The position numbers were made by a program, and so were the translations under genes. DNA of 64,000 bases, taken from NCBI GenBank assembly GCA_013400115.1, contig VXBP01008288.1:559275-623274 (forward strand). Direction: 5' to 3'. Shown piece by piece: positions 20,901 to 33,351 of the stretch. The DNA is from Rhinopomastus cyanomelas (lineage: Eukaryota; Chordata; Aves; Bucerotiformes; Rhinopomastidae). The notes beneath the pieces were generated by a model. The model saw only the letters and a program-made list of their open reading frames with translations. It was not told where the DNA came from and did not search any database. Within the stretch, counting starts at the first letter, position 1. Each line of letters opens with the position of its first letter.

Positions 20901-23840
20901 TTCAAGGCTAAATGCAAACTCTGTAACAGAGGGGATATCTGGAGGATGATTTTATGGTCTAGGGTTCTTCCAAGGGGAATGTCCATCAGAGGAATGCCTT
21001 GGAGCAGTCCCATGAATTGAAACCATGATTCTTGGTCAATGGAACCAGGTTCTGAAACGGACTACCTGCTGGGAAGAGGAGACACAGAGGCTGTACAGTA
21101 AGGGATCAGAAAAAAGAAGCTGGGTTGGGGGGATACCGCCATCCTAGGATGGTAGCAGGGACTCTAGGATGGGATAGGGACATGCACCTCAGTGACACCA
21201 ACACACTTTGATCCCAAGGAGGAACACAGCATCTAGCTGTGGCTGACCCATATGACATATGGTTGAAGAAAGGCTGCTATCTTAGCTCCTTCTGTTTGCA
21301 ACACTTAAGCAAAAATTATCCTCTGTCTTTCAAGATTAAAGGGACGTCAGCTTTCATGGGGTTTTAATTTTATTGTCAGAAATCGGGTCAAAGGGCTGTG
21401 TAAAACAGTTGCTGTCCAACCTTTCTCCCAAAGCATGTGCTGCTTAACTCTTGCTTTGCACCGCGCTGCCCCTTCTCAGGTTAATTTTAATGCTGGGGGG
21501 AGGACACAGACCCTGCTTGGCAACACTGGGTGATCGTTTATGCACACCTCATGTATTTGTCTTCACTGTGACCTGGCACCCTGTCTCTGCATTTTTACAT
21601 CTCAGAGTAGCACTTGGAGACAATAATAACCAGATTTTAACAGTATGCAAATGACTTATAATTCACAGGAGAGTTTCCATCCTTGGAAAGACAACTCTGC
21701 CAGTTATAGCTTCGGAGTGTTATATCCAACTGTGAGGCTCGCAGAAACAAGGACAAGAGAAGATTGGCTCAAAATAGAAGATTTCCATTAAGCTCCACTC
21801 TGTCCTCAGAATCTTGTTAACCTGGGTGAGATAAAAGCCAGATTTGGGCCAGAGAGTCACCCCTCTCTGTCAGCCTGAGCCAATCTTCTGAACCTGTGTT
21901 ACTCAGACAGGAGGAACCAGAGCCAAGTAATTACCTTTTTTTTTTTAATCTGCAAAATGTTAATTCTGATTGAGATTCAGAAAAGCAGGCACTCCTTCTG
22001 CAAGTCTTTATCACTCAGGGCTCTAAAACTGTTGGTAGCAAAGGTCTCTTGACCAGTGGCAAATTTGATGCCACATCTCTAAATCCCCTGCTGAGACCAC
22101 CAGTCTCATGGCAGTCACATAGAAGGACAAACCCCCAATGTCTTGCTCATCCCCACTACCCTGGCAAGATCTACACTTGAGTAAGGCATCCAAGTTTTGG
22201 AGCTGGGGTGCAAGTGCTGGGCTCAGTCACTGTGTCTGTGAGCAGTGAGCCCTCAGGAAGCCACTAGTAAAGTGTAGACTATGGAAAACTTGGATTTATC
22301 TTTGAAAAGCAGATCTGTGCCTGTCCATATGGCAAGACTGCAACTGATTCCAGCTCAGGAGATTATCCCTGTGCCCACTCCACTGGTTTCCAGTGTTGTT
22401 TTTAACTTAGGTTGCACTGGAAGACAATTAACAAGCAGAGAAGAGGAGGTGCTGCTAGAGGAAGAAACGAAATGTCATTCTTCTCACCACAGTGCCTAGC
22501 TGGCCACGGACAAACAAAGCCCAAGATGTACGTATCGAAATTACACTTGCCTTATCTGTGATCAGGCATTGCTGGAAACAGAACTTGTGAAACAACAGTG
22601 TGTGAATAACAGTTTTCACTGGTAAGGAACAAGCTGTTCTTGGAGGGTGTAGGGGATTTTGACAGTCTCATCAACAGATAGAGCCTGTTGTAAATGCTGC
22701 CTGGTTCCTATTTCATGTGGTCCAGAGCTGCTGCAGGACCTGGCTCAAGCACAGCATGAGAGAAGTGTCTCCACAGGCTTCACAAGTCCACCAGATGCGT
22801 ATCTGCATCTTCAGGCACCTAAATATTATCAATCTGGCTATGCGTCCCTCCACACCTTTGTTTCAAATGTAATAAATAGACCATCCCTCCCTGGGACTGC
22901 TGAAGGTAAAAAAGTGCTGAAGGCCAGAAGGTGCTAAGAAATAGCACTGAATACCCTGGGTACTGATGATGTCATCAAGGAGGGCTGATTTTCTATTCTG
23001 GTCTTCCAGGAGATGTGACAGACCCATCCACATGCCCTGGTCTGTGCCCCGTGGAAGGGGGCCAGGTGGTTCAGGCTGCATGCAAGGTATAAAACTGAGC
23101 TCAAGGTGACCACAGCACACCAGAACCTCTCCCAAAATTCAGTGCTGATCTCTGTGCCCCTCAGCAACTTCCTGTCTCATATCTGCTGTGGAGAGAACCC
23201 CAGGGCGGCTGAGGAAGTATGGCAGCAGGTGCTGTTCTGTCCCATCGTACTGTAGCGGAAGCGCTGCCTGCTTGCCCAGAGCTGCAGCAGGATAAGCCCT
23301 CTGTCTCTTCTCCCAACACTTCTGCCATGCACAGAGAGCACAAGCCACATTTTCCCCTAGAGGGCTGAAGGTAGAGACACGGATGTGCGCAGAGCCCCTG
23401 TAGTATTTCTTGTTTGGGTGTCCGTTAGCTTTATCCTTTTTGCTGCTGCATGGAACTATTGCCTGGTGTGGTTTGAACGTCCTCCTGTTTTACGGGATCA
23501 TACTAGGAGCAGCATGATGAAAGCAGCGTGCTGCATGAGCCTGAGCTGTGGGGTGTGCCTGATTCGCTTTTGGTACAGCTCCGGACTGGCACAAGGCTAC
23601 ACACAAGCAGATCCTGTTGCAAGGCTGGAGCCTTGGAGAATGCAAGTGTGTGTGTACAGAAGGGCACGTGTGCTTAGAGAAATAATATTTCCCCTCCATC
23701 CAAGGCCCAGAGACTGAAATCCAAGCAAGCCTAAGCTTCTTTACCATTGACGCCACAACAACATTTGAGGTTTTGAAAAGGAGCGGAAAAATGTGCTGCT
23801 GCAGTAGGGGAATTGCAATAAGATCTTAGCCCTGGAAGAA
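17931..23840. other. Long unique non-coding stretch
   Basis: Nothing recognisable as coding; frames stay below about 115 codons. An 11-T run lies at 21936-21946. Adjacent to the CR1 the sequence is AT-rich (18120-18380). No second mobile element was identified. Confidence 0.5.
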
Positions 23841-23899
23841 CGCGGTCTTCAGCGAAGCGACAAGCTCCACGGCGCTTCCGCCTCCTCGAGATTTGCGAG
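23841..23899. promoter_or_regulatory. Short CpG cluster
   Basis: Nine CpGs fall in about 59 bp (ACGCGG, AGCGAAGCGAC, CACGGCGC, TCCTCGAG, TTTGCGAGG), in the middle of CpG-poor DNA. It is too short to meet CpG-island length rules. It may be a small unmethylated regulatory element, a conserved binding platform or a young insertion; the sequence alone does not decide. Confidence 0.3.
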
Positions 23900-26688
23900 G
23901 AGACATGTGCCCCAAAGAATGTTAGTTCTTCTGAATGGGAAGAAAACGTGGCTGAGGGTGAGTGGAGAGACATCCAGGAAAAACAGAGAAGCGCTGCTGT
24001 TCTGTTCTGTTCTACTCTGATCTCCTCCCAGCTACCAACCCCTCCAGCTTGGACAGAAGTGTAATGCAACAGCCTGCTGGGGCTACAGGTAAAGCAGTAG
24101 GGGAGTTCACAGACACGCTTCGAAAGACTGAGACTGCAACACAGAGGAAGAAAACGAGTTATGGGCTATGTAGGACCTGACTGCAGTAGAGAGGCACAAT
24201 TTGGAGTTCCCCATCTCAGAAAAAAGCAGCAGATCTGGAAAAGAAACAGAGAGGGTAATAGACATTGTCAAAGGTCTGGACTGGTGTCTATACAAATAAT
24301 AATTAGACCCTGCATCCAAGAAAAAGAAAAAAAATAGAGTATGAAGTCCAAAGTGTTATGGAGAAGATAAGGAATGAACTGCTTGTCATGCATTGACCAC
24401 AAAGGCATCCCACAAAGCTACCTGGGGTATGTCTGAAGCAGATATGTTTGAAGGTGTGCCTTCACTCACCGATTAGTGTCAGAGGACACTGAGTGCTGAC
24501 CGCTGGTCAATAGTTGCTGTTTGCTTATTCCCAGGCATTTGCTGTCCAGTCCAGGATATGCTGCCACATCAATCTTTGGTTTGACCCAGTAGGACAGTCC
24601 TTGCATCAGGACACAGGTATGTGCAGAACCTCTTGTCCAGACTGAGGCTCACAACCCTTGTTTCCAATACAAGTAGACACTTCTGCTTTAATCTGACCTT
24701 GACTTAAACATTAAAAAAGAAAATTTTAAAATGAAGGATTAGGAAAATGGAAGCTGTAAAAAAACCAGCTTGTGTTTCAGAAAAATAGGTGTCTGGGCAA
24801 TGGAACTACCCTGGTGGGAAAAAGTAATAAAAACCTATTCTGGATGAACACAAAGGTGCTCCTGTAAGTATTGCCAGATAAGGTAGTGACTCCATGTTTT
24901 TGCAAGGCAGTGGCCCAGCACTTAAAGAAAACACCATCGCAATAGTTCAATGAATTTGTCTGAGGATGGTGCGATACTGTGACTGCACATGGCTCTGCTG
25001 TCTAGGAACTAAGGGCTGGCATAAGGTTTGAGAAGGGGGTCAGTTTTAAAGTTTGGCTCTAAACTGCAATTATTCTGAACTTTGGTGGAAGAATGTTCCT
25101 AAGGTTATGCTGCCTGCGTTAGGGATTTCAGTCCAGGTATTTTTGCCAAACAGTGCATTAAGAGCCAGAGCCTTTCTGGTTTAACATCAGGATGAGGCCA
25201 ATGCACCAGTCACAACTTAAGCAGAACCATGATGTTGTTACTTGGAAGCTGTCCAGGTTTGCAGCTGAGGCATTATCAAGACTTGTGATCAATCTGAATC
25301 TTTGAGACTATAGTGACTATCAATACAAATTTGTCTGCCTTTCATCACAAAAACAGACGTTTCGTTAGGGCTGATAGAGAGACAGGCAGAGACCTTAGTG
25401 CCTGGGACCGTGACCATGTGAGTAGGCACTGTGGGACAGATCCACCATGTGTACCCACCATGTGATCTGCTGGCATGAGCTGTGCCAGGCCACATTGTTG
25501 GTGAAAATTGCACTGTTTGCTGATAGAGATGTCTATGTAGTGAAGAGTCTAGTAAAGGCTCAGGGTATTGAGTGGACACTGAGCAAAGGTTCACCCTTGC
25601 TGCATGTTAGCCATCCAAAGATTAGGTGCCTGGTCCTAGCTGCTCATCTTGGAGCTTTCTACAGACAGAAAAGAGCTTTTCTGAGGAGCAATTACTTCAT
25701 CTATCTTTCACAGTTATTTTGAGATGAAATTGTTCATCTTCTGGACACAGAAGCATCTAAGACAACAAGTTTAGACTAGAGCCCCACTTTCAGATTATGA
25801 ACATTAAATTACTCACAAGACTTCTCCAATTTTAATCCCGTCCTCAAATCTATTTCTGACAGCTCAAATATTTCTCTGCAAACTTTCCTTTCTCTGAAGG
25901 GGAAAAAAATTCACTGTTCTCACTTAGTGGAGACTTGAGCAGGAAGGATTTGTAGGGTAAATCTTTATTCAAGTTTCAATCAAACTTTATATAAAGTGAC
26001 TAAAACCAAGCAGCGATAAAATGACGACAGGCAGCGTTCTTTTACCGGTGATGGGTTATTGCACATAAGAAGACGTATCTTTCTTAAGCTCTTCCTAATT
26101 ACAGTTATCGTATTATCAAGTCTCTGTTCTTTTGGGATACAATGTAATGATAAAATTTAATGGAAATTCTGTAGCAATCACAGCTGCTAAATCTGAAGGA
26201 GAAGTGACTGTAACCGTGAGGGACGTGCTAACTGCTGGCCTGATCCTGCCACCCAGTGAGCATGATATTTGCTTGCTTGAATACTCCCATTAATCTCAGT
26301 GGAGCTATTTACATGCAGAAGCTTTAGAGGTTCACACCAGCCTTTGGAGACGTGGCAAGTGTTTGATGCATTCAGCCACTAATTCTGCAAAGAGAATTGG
26401 GACAGATCTTCTGAAGAAGACGATGGATTTTTCAGTACTTTGTTAGCGTGTTCTCACATATTCATCAGCAACCAGACTGGGTATAAATACATACCAAGGG
26501 GCAAGACTTTTAATTACCATCTTGAAGGAGTTTTGAATGATCTCTCATAACTGGTATGCAGTGTGGAGCAGAGACCATGGCTGAAGAGCTGAATTTTATT
26601 CTTCTTCTCTGTGTTTGATGAGAAAATGTCTCTGAAACAAGCAGATGAGGAAAGAAATCCTCAAAGAGATTTGAAGCACAAAGTGTCT
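23900..26688. other. Unique non-coding DNA
   Basis: No gene recognised. A small TTCTG repeat lies near 24000. The part from 25960 to 26300 is AT-rich yet keeps several CpGs and looks high-complexity (see findings). Confidence 0.5.
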
Positions 26689-27260
26689 ATTTTTTGTGTG
26701 TTGGCCTCTTGCAGAAACTGGTCATACGGACCTTGAGGACATCATCTGTATTTTCAAACACAACACAATAGAAAAGTGGTGCGGAGGGGTTTTCAAAAAC
26801 CACTCCCTTGTAGGTGGTCAAACCTACAATATTTGCTGCTCTGAAAGTCTGTAGCTGAGGACAGAAAGTTGCCCTTTGAGTTTGGATGGTTTTGTGAAAT
26901 ATGTTTGAAAAACCCCACAATGCTTCCTAGAGTTATAAGTCAGTGGCTGAGTGGCTGGTTTGAATTAGGACAATGAACAAAGACAAATGAAACTTAATCC
27001 TGCCCGCCTGTACATTCTGGAGGCTTTCCTCTCCGTTCGGTGTCGGTACTGAACCAAAAGTATTTAGAGAGGCAACATTATCGAACACAACAAATAGGGA
27101 GCAAAGCATAGTTGTCGTTAGGCGTAAGGCATCCCTTAGGCAGAAGCATTCCATCTGTCTCACTGCATTTCACTGCACTCGACTATGGTTAATCTGTGGT
27201 CGGAAAAAATAGAGGCCCAGTGGTTATCGAGAATTATATACCGCGCTTCCAGTTTAAAGG
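26689..27260 (-). other. Unclassified CpG-retaining segment with two open frames
   Basis: Minus-strand frames of 77 codons (26687-26920) and 76 codons (26933-27163) are adjacent but not in one frame. The first contains YKGVVFENPSAPLFYCVVFE, in which a V-V-F-E-N word occurs twice. Between 27000 and 27245 there are about a dozen CpGs in otherwise AT-rich DNA, more than the surroundings. That could mean a young or selectively kept sequence. I recognise neither frame and do not claim a gene. Confidence 0.2.
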
Positions 27261-29489
27261 GAAACAAAGGCATGTGTTGTAAATATAAAGTTTTTTCTTT
27301 CATTTGGAAGCCAGAAGCCCATTTGACTGTCTAGTTTGAGTTCTCTCTGGCACCCATAGGAGCTATGCTATTTCAGTGCCCATTCAGGAGAGATTTCTCT
27401 AGTGGGAAAACAAAAATCAGTAGAGTTGAAGAACTGGCAGCTATGAGTCAACTGTGTTCTTGTGTTGAGCTCTTTACAATGGGGACAATATTTTTTCCCT
27501 GATGGTATAACTAGAAAAAAGAACATTCATGTTTTTAGCAATTATTAGCCATTAGAAGAAAAAGCCAAAACAAATGTTGGAATACCCCATCATCTGGGAT
27601 CTTTAACTCAGAACTCTACCTATATTTTCCAGAGGTTATATGCCAAACGTTGCAGGCTTGAGACAGGAATTTCTTGCTCAGGCTTGTTTCTTAGGTCAGG
27701 CTAAATGACCAAAATTATGTTGTTTTGACCTTCAAATATTTGGTTAGGGTTTGCCATTTGGGACACCGTTTTAACATATTTGAGCCTTTACTGTAGGGAC
27801 TTTTTAAATACAGATATGCAATTTGGGTGGTGGTGTCTGCATATTTTGCTTTGAAAAGATTGTATTTTTCTGCAAATCCAATCGCTAATGATTCTATGGT
27901 TCTATGAAATAACTGAGCCTTGAATGCTGCCTTCTGCCTATCCAAGAGAGCAAATCAGGTTGTCAGAAATACAAGAGTCCCTCTTACTATTTATGCAGTA
28001 TTTCAAAAGAGGAAAACTTCATTTTCAAGGAGATGAAATGACTGTTGAATGACACACTGAGGTCCTCCAAACCCAGCCTGTGTCTCTAAGGATGGATAGC
28101 TTCATGGTACCAGGAAAAGGAAGAATAAAGAATTCTGTAATGCTGGTGTAACTGGCTTCTGGTCTGAGTTGGGTGCTCTAAACAATTGCAGAACTGAGTC
28201 TGCTTCTTCCTATTGTCACCACACCACACATCCCATGGCTTTTCACTGTAGAACATTGCTTCTTCCAAATGTGACCTTGAAACAGTAATCTCGAACATAA
28301 GCCTGTTTTGACCAATTTTATGGAGTTCTTGCTCCCCAAGACTGTAATTGTGGTGTCAGTTTGCCTTGTTGTATTGATAGGTCTGCAGCTGAGCATTAAG
28401 AGCAACTGCTACTGGTTCAGCCAGGGCTAGAAACAAAGGGGAAAAAAAAATCTCGTGATAAACTCTCAAAATTTGGCTACACTTTTGCAAGCACAAGTAG
28501 TTTTGGAATACTTCAGATAAGCTTTGAGAGGTTTGAATCTAGGTCCAAAAAAACCCCAGACTCTAAAATTCTGATGCTCGTGCATCACTAACGCATATGC
28601 ATGCATTTCCTTCCACTAGGAAATGCTGAAGGATTTTTTCACGACCCTGCTGGTTCTCTGTGCTGGCTGGGGTTTTATAGCCCCTCTGCCTTTGCAACTA
28701 TATAGACATCAGTAAAGCTGAATAAAGCTGGGCAATCAGATTCTAATTTATGCTGATCATGTTGGATAGCTCAGGGCACCTCAGCACTCATGCTTAGCCA
28801 GTGACCTTTCACACTCCCCTTCCAGATCAAAGTACTTTATTCGTCCACTTCCAAGAAAATCACAAAGACAAAATTCCCATTCAGCACGCCTTCATTAATC
28901 TGCAAAAGGCCAAACCCCGACGCCTTTAATCTGCTCCCACTCGTCACAAGAGTAGAGCATTGCCTTCAGACTTTTGGGTCCAAAATCTACACGTAGACTG
29001 GTCAAATTCTCAGTGAATACAAATGAAGACAGGACCACCGCTTTCAGACAGGATGTCTTTTTCCAATCAGATAAATCCTGAGTGAAATTTATATTTTCTG
29101 GATCCATTTTTTACTTTGCTGTTTGCAGCTGAACACCCGCTGTCTTGTGCAGATTTGTTGTGTTGGACCTCACCTGGTTTGGGCAATTAATAGTGGATGA
29201 CCCTCAGAGGGGTACCTAGGGCTGGGCAGGTCCTTGGTCCTTGATGGGATGTAATTAGGTAACGCCTAATCTAGACCTGTGATAACACAGATTGCTTCCA
29301 GCACATGGAGAAAATCTCTACCAGCGCTCGTGCAAGAGGAGCGGTTTGTTGCAATCTGTTCGGGTGTCTGCGTCTCGTTCTCAGGCTGCAACAGTAGAAC
29401 TCCCACAAAACTCACTTCAATTTACAACTGTGTCAATGAAAGGAGAATCAGGGCATCTGACACACACACATGAGAATAAAAAGCATTTT
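27261..29489. other. Unique DNA, possible CR1 tail scrap
   Basis: ATGATTCTATGGTTCTATGA (27889-27908) looks like the ATTCTATG repeat at the end of a CR1, plus orientation. No 3' UTR precedes it, so the call is weak. Around 28600-29110 the sequence is high-complexity, with a TCF/LEF-like AGATCAAAG (28824-28832) and a 70-codon minus frame (28895-29107) of no known family. Confidence 0.35.
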
Positions 29490-30260
29490 CTGTAATTGTG
29501 GATTGGAATTTCAATTTCAATTTTTCTCCTCCCGATTCATTTCCATACTTCTAAAGAGATAAACTTCTGTTCGCTCCTTATGGTTTGTGTTTGCTTGTTT
29601 TATACTATTTAAATGCACTCTAAAATACCAAATAAAGTCAGTGTCTTTCTGATGCTCAGCTTCTTCCTCAAGCAATTTTCTCAGTCTGATGAAATCCCAA
29701 TTAAAAAATATGCACAAATTTGGATTTATTCAATTTTTCTTCCATTTCCAACAGCAGTTAGCAGTCACTCAGATGACAGGTTGAAAACATCACCATTAAT
29801 TTACTTCCCTCAGCAGAACATCTAATGTTCTACTGAGTACCTTTCTGCAATCATCCATGCTTTCCACAGAATTATTAAAAATAGAAATACATTTAGACCA
29901 AACTGAAAATTAAATTTTGTTGCTAATAATCCGAATGGCTGAGAAATTTACACTTCAGATTCCGCTTATTAGGAGAGCTGAAGAAATTTATTAATGTTTC
30001 ACCTGAAATGCAATGTGTCACTGAAAAGCAATTAATAGTTAGTGATAATTACCCAAGATTGAAATGTCTCCATATATTCATTTTTAATGATGGTTTTGAA
30101 ATATTAAAAGCAAGGAAATGGGCAGATCAGATGACAGATTCGTGACCCAGATGTGATGCCACAGGCAGGTTTAATAAAATGAAGATGAATACATGCTTTT
30201 AATGAGCTAGGGCAGAGATAATGTGTTAATAAAACACCAGATTCTAGACAGCTGACCAGA
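29490..30260. promoter_or_regulatory. AT-rich segment dense in homeodomain-type cores, candidate regulatory element
   Basis: Many TAAT-type cores occur in a compact region: CACCATTAATTTAC near 29790, GCTTATTAGG near 29964, ATTTATTAATG near 29987, CAATTAATAG near 30029, GATAATTACCC near 30043, TTTTTAATGATGG near 30080 and TTTTAATGAGC near 30199. A CACCTG E-box lies at 30000. The sequence is not a simple repeat. This texture is common in conserved enhancers near developmental genes, but AT-rich DNA also generates TAAT words by chance. Confidence 0.2.
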
Positions 30261-30374
30261 GAGAAGTTCTCCTGCTAGAGTTTGGATCAAAGTTCGATTG
30301 CAGATGTTTATCACACACTTCAGAGAATTACATAACAAGAAGAGGACTTAGTTTCGTTGCAGGCTTGGTGCAGT

Positions 30375-30439
30375 TGGCTTAGTGGTTGGACTCTTTGATC
30401 TTAAAGGCCTTTTTCAGCCTAAATGTTCTATGACTCTAT
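30375..30439 (+). mobile_element. CR1 LINE, 3' end only
   Basis: GGCTTAGTGGTTGGACTC, then TTGATCTTAAAGGCCTTTTT, CAGCCTAAATGTTC and the tail TATGACTCTAT match the last part of a CR1 3' UTR in sense orientation. It differs enough from the 16363 and 50319 copies to belong to another subfamily. Confidence 0.75.
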
Positions 30440-33124
30440 TCTGTGATCTCCCAGTCCACTACTACAACGTGTCTGTTGGGCCAGTGACATTTTTCTGAAG
30501 AACATCAAACATCACCGGCCCCAGCACATGCGCTGGGAGCTACAAGGGAGGTTGATCTATACGTTCAGAGCTCTGCTAGGGGGCCTCCAGTGGCTCTGAG
30601 GGGTGTGAAAAAATAAAAAACCACTAGACATAAGTGCACGCTGGCACAAATGGTGCAACATCAAACTGCTAGAGCCGCAGCGAGCCAACATATGTGCAGA
30701 CATACTGAGCTGAAAGGCTGTTATTTCATCTTTAGCTCACACATGCGTGCCTGGCTTTTGCAAACACGCCCATTATCTACAGAGTTGTGCACACGTGAAG
30801 CTTGGCATCACTTTGCAGTCTCTGTGGCACTTTGTGCGTTTGTGGCCACAGTCAGAGATCTCCACGTGGGGTCCCCAGGATGCCTGCAGGGCAGAGGTTT
30901 GCTCTCATCTCATTTTGGGGTCCTTGCATCACTGGCGATATAGAACATCCCACAATCAGTAGACAGAGCCACGCTCCAAACCTGGCCTTATAGGACCAGT
31001 TGTGAACGCTTCCGTCTCCAACAGAAGCCAGCGTGATGCTTAAAGAGCGCTGGCCGCTCCGTGAGTTTTGCACGTGCAGTCACAGGCTTTGAAAGCAGAA
31101 GGACAATTCTAAGCCTCGCAAATCATGATCCCTCACTATTTTCCTTGTCTTCTGTGTGCCCGTGTCCTTTTCCAGCAAGAAGTCTACAGCAGTGCTAAGA
31201 TGCAGCCTGATGCAGCTGCGTGTATTCGCTATATGGCCTTGACAAGCTGCTTGGGTTTTACTGAAGTGAAGAGGGACTTGCTGAGACTTAATTTCAACTT
31301 CAGAACTGCTTTGAGCTCCTTGCTGCCTGGTAGCTTTTTGTAGATGAGTGCTAAAAAGGACCATGTTGCTACCATAGCTCAGGCCAAAGCGTCTGGCAGC
31401 GCAGAGAATCATTTTCAGCCCCCTGGTCTGTCTCGCCTGATCTGAGTGTAATTCAGCATCTTCTGGCAGGAAGCTTACACTGTTGCCTGCCAGCTAGATG
31501 CTTCATTCCTGTAGAGAATGGAAGGGGTCAGGTATCAAGTATATCTTTCATCTTTGACAGCCTCCTGCTGTCTTTATTTAACTTACAGTGATTTTCATGT
31601 TATGGCTTTTTTTGCCTGCAGGACAGCATGACAAGGGCAATCTCCTTGGGAATTCCATAGAAGAGTTCATTGTTAGTGAGTTTCTGGAAACTGAGTTCCG
31701 TAACTCTTTGGTAAGAAGATGGCCATGAGAAGACTTGTGGTGAGTCAGCAGATGGGTGTTCCTTACACACAACTCCCTGGCCTCAGGAAAGACATGTTAA
31801 GCCTTGAAAACCCTAAGGGGGAATCTCTGCGGGGACAAGGTTGACTGTTCTCATTTGGACCCGTCCATGTCAATGAGGAAAACATTGCATAAAATAGCTG
31901 CAAGAGAAAAATCTGGTTCAAGCTTTGTTGCCAGCCATCAAACAAATGGCATTTTTGCAGAGTATAGAGTAAAACTACCACCTTTTAACCACCTCAGTCT
32001 GCAGGCTGGAAACACACAGTACCGACAGGTTCAAAACTCCTGCTACATCATTCCATGGAAATACCTGGTGAAGCTCTCCCCTGAATATGGGAGTTTTCTC
32101 AGCAGACAGTGTTCAGCTGGCTGCAGCAACAGTCAAAGGAGATGTCTTGCAAGAGTGGAAAGTCTCTTAAATTCTTGTGATTCAGGAAGAATGAACTGAG
32201 TAATTGGACAGATTCTGCCACTACAGACAACTTTCCAATTCCTGGGTAATGCTCACAGGCTCTGAAGGTGTTTTGAACTCTGCAGGCAGGAACATGCTGC
32301 TGCTATCTGGAATGGAGAATGTGTGTCCCTGAGCTTTATCGAACATCTAACCTTGCTTTGATGCTATCTCAGAAGGGAAAGGTCAGGGAAAATTGCTATC
32401 TTTTCCCAACTATTGAGTAGATAAGCAAAGCCCTGCAATATCAGTTGGCAAAGAAGTCTGCCTCTTTAAAGTCAGCCACTCGCACTGGCTGTGCTGGGAG
32501 GACCCAAGCTGATGAGGACCTCTGTGCTCTATATATACATATAGAGCTAACAGGAGCTGAGCCCATGATCCATGCAGCTCAGTGGCAAGCACACGAGGTA
32601 AAGGTACCTTTCTTCCCACTTGCATCCAGGCTGGGAGTGACTATACAGCTTTAGCCTTGAGTTTCAGTCTCAGTATGACAGCCAAGGGCTGGTCTGCAAA
32701 TTAACCAACACACTGGAGACCCCAAAATCAGTGAAGGTTGGAGGGATAGTCTTCATCTTCACGCCCAACGGTCTGGTGGTTTCTTTCCATTGCTTCAGTG
32801 CCACATAGCAAACACATCCACAGGGCTCACTGCTGCACCCCAGGCCTATTTGTCCTTGGTCACCACAGTCATCTCACACCATGTTCTCTGCATCCCTCCC
32901 CTTCCCTGTGTGACCTTCCACCAGTGGCATTGCCACACTGCATGATGCAGCGCTGTCACTGGCAGGGAGCATGCTCCCGTCACGTGAACAGCATGCTGCG
33001 GGGCAAGCCCCTCTCCTCCACGTGAGAGCTTCAGCCCTTTTCAAAATCAGTAAGGACACATCGTATGGTGAGCTGTGAGGGAAGATGCAATTACATCACT
33101 ACCGACAACGCTAAGTAATCCATA
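30440..33124. other. Unique non-coding DNA
   Basis: Frames up to 131 codons (plus, 31804-32199) with no recognisable product. No repeat recognised. Confidence 0.5.
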
Positions 33125-33144
33125 AGAATCATAGAATCATAGAT
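33125..33144 (-). mobile_element. Possible CR1 3' tail remnant
   Basis: AGAATCATAGAATCATAG is two units of the reverse-complemented CR1 terminal repeat. No CR1 3' UTR follows on the right, where the sequence soon becomes an AT microsatellite. It may be a very short insertion or chance. Confidence 0.3.
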
Positions 33145-33212
33145 CCATAAATTTATACATTCTATAAATAAAGTGAGGAAGTAGCTAGCTTTCCAGAGAA
33201 GACGAAGAGTAA

Positions 33213-33351
33213 GTATATATATGTGTCTATATCTATATATCTATATATACATTTATATATGTATAACAATATACATATATATTGTTAGATATATATACAC
33301 ACACATTTATTTTCATATATATACATGTACGTATCTATATCCATCTATCTA
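33213..33351. repeat. AT-rich microsatellite (TATATC/TATATA/TATACA)
   Basis: About 140 bp of impure TA, CTATAT and ATACAT repeats, plus a short ACACACA. Positions 33265-33286 are nearly palindromic (AACAAT...ATTGTT arms), so this part could extrude as a cruciform. It is likely to be length-variable. Confidence 0.92.

Noticed and set aside
30361..30400. tRNA-like internal promoter box A (TGGCTTAGTGGTTGG)
   Set aside because: No box B, no acceptor-stem pairing, and the sequence continues as a CR1 3' UTR in which this word is expected.
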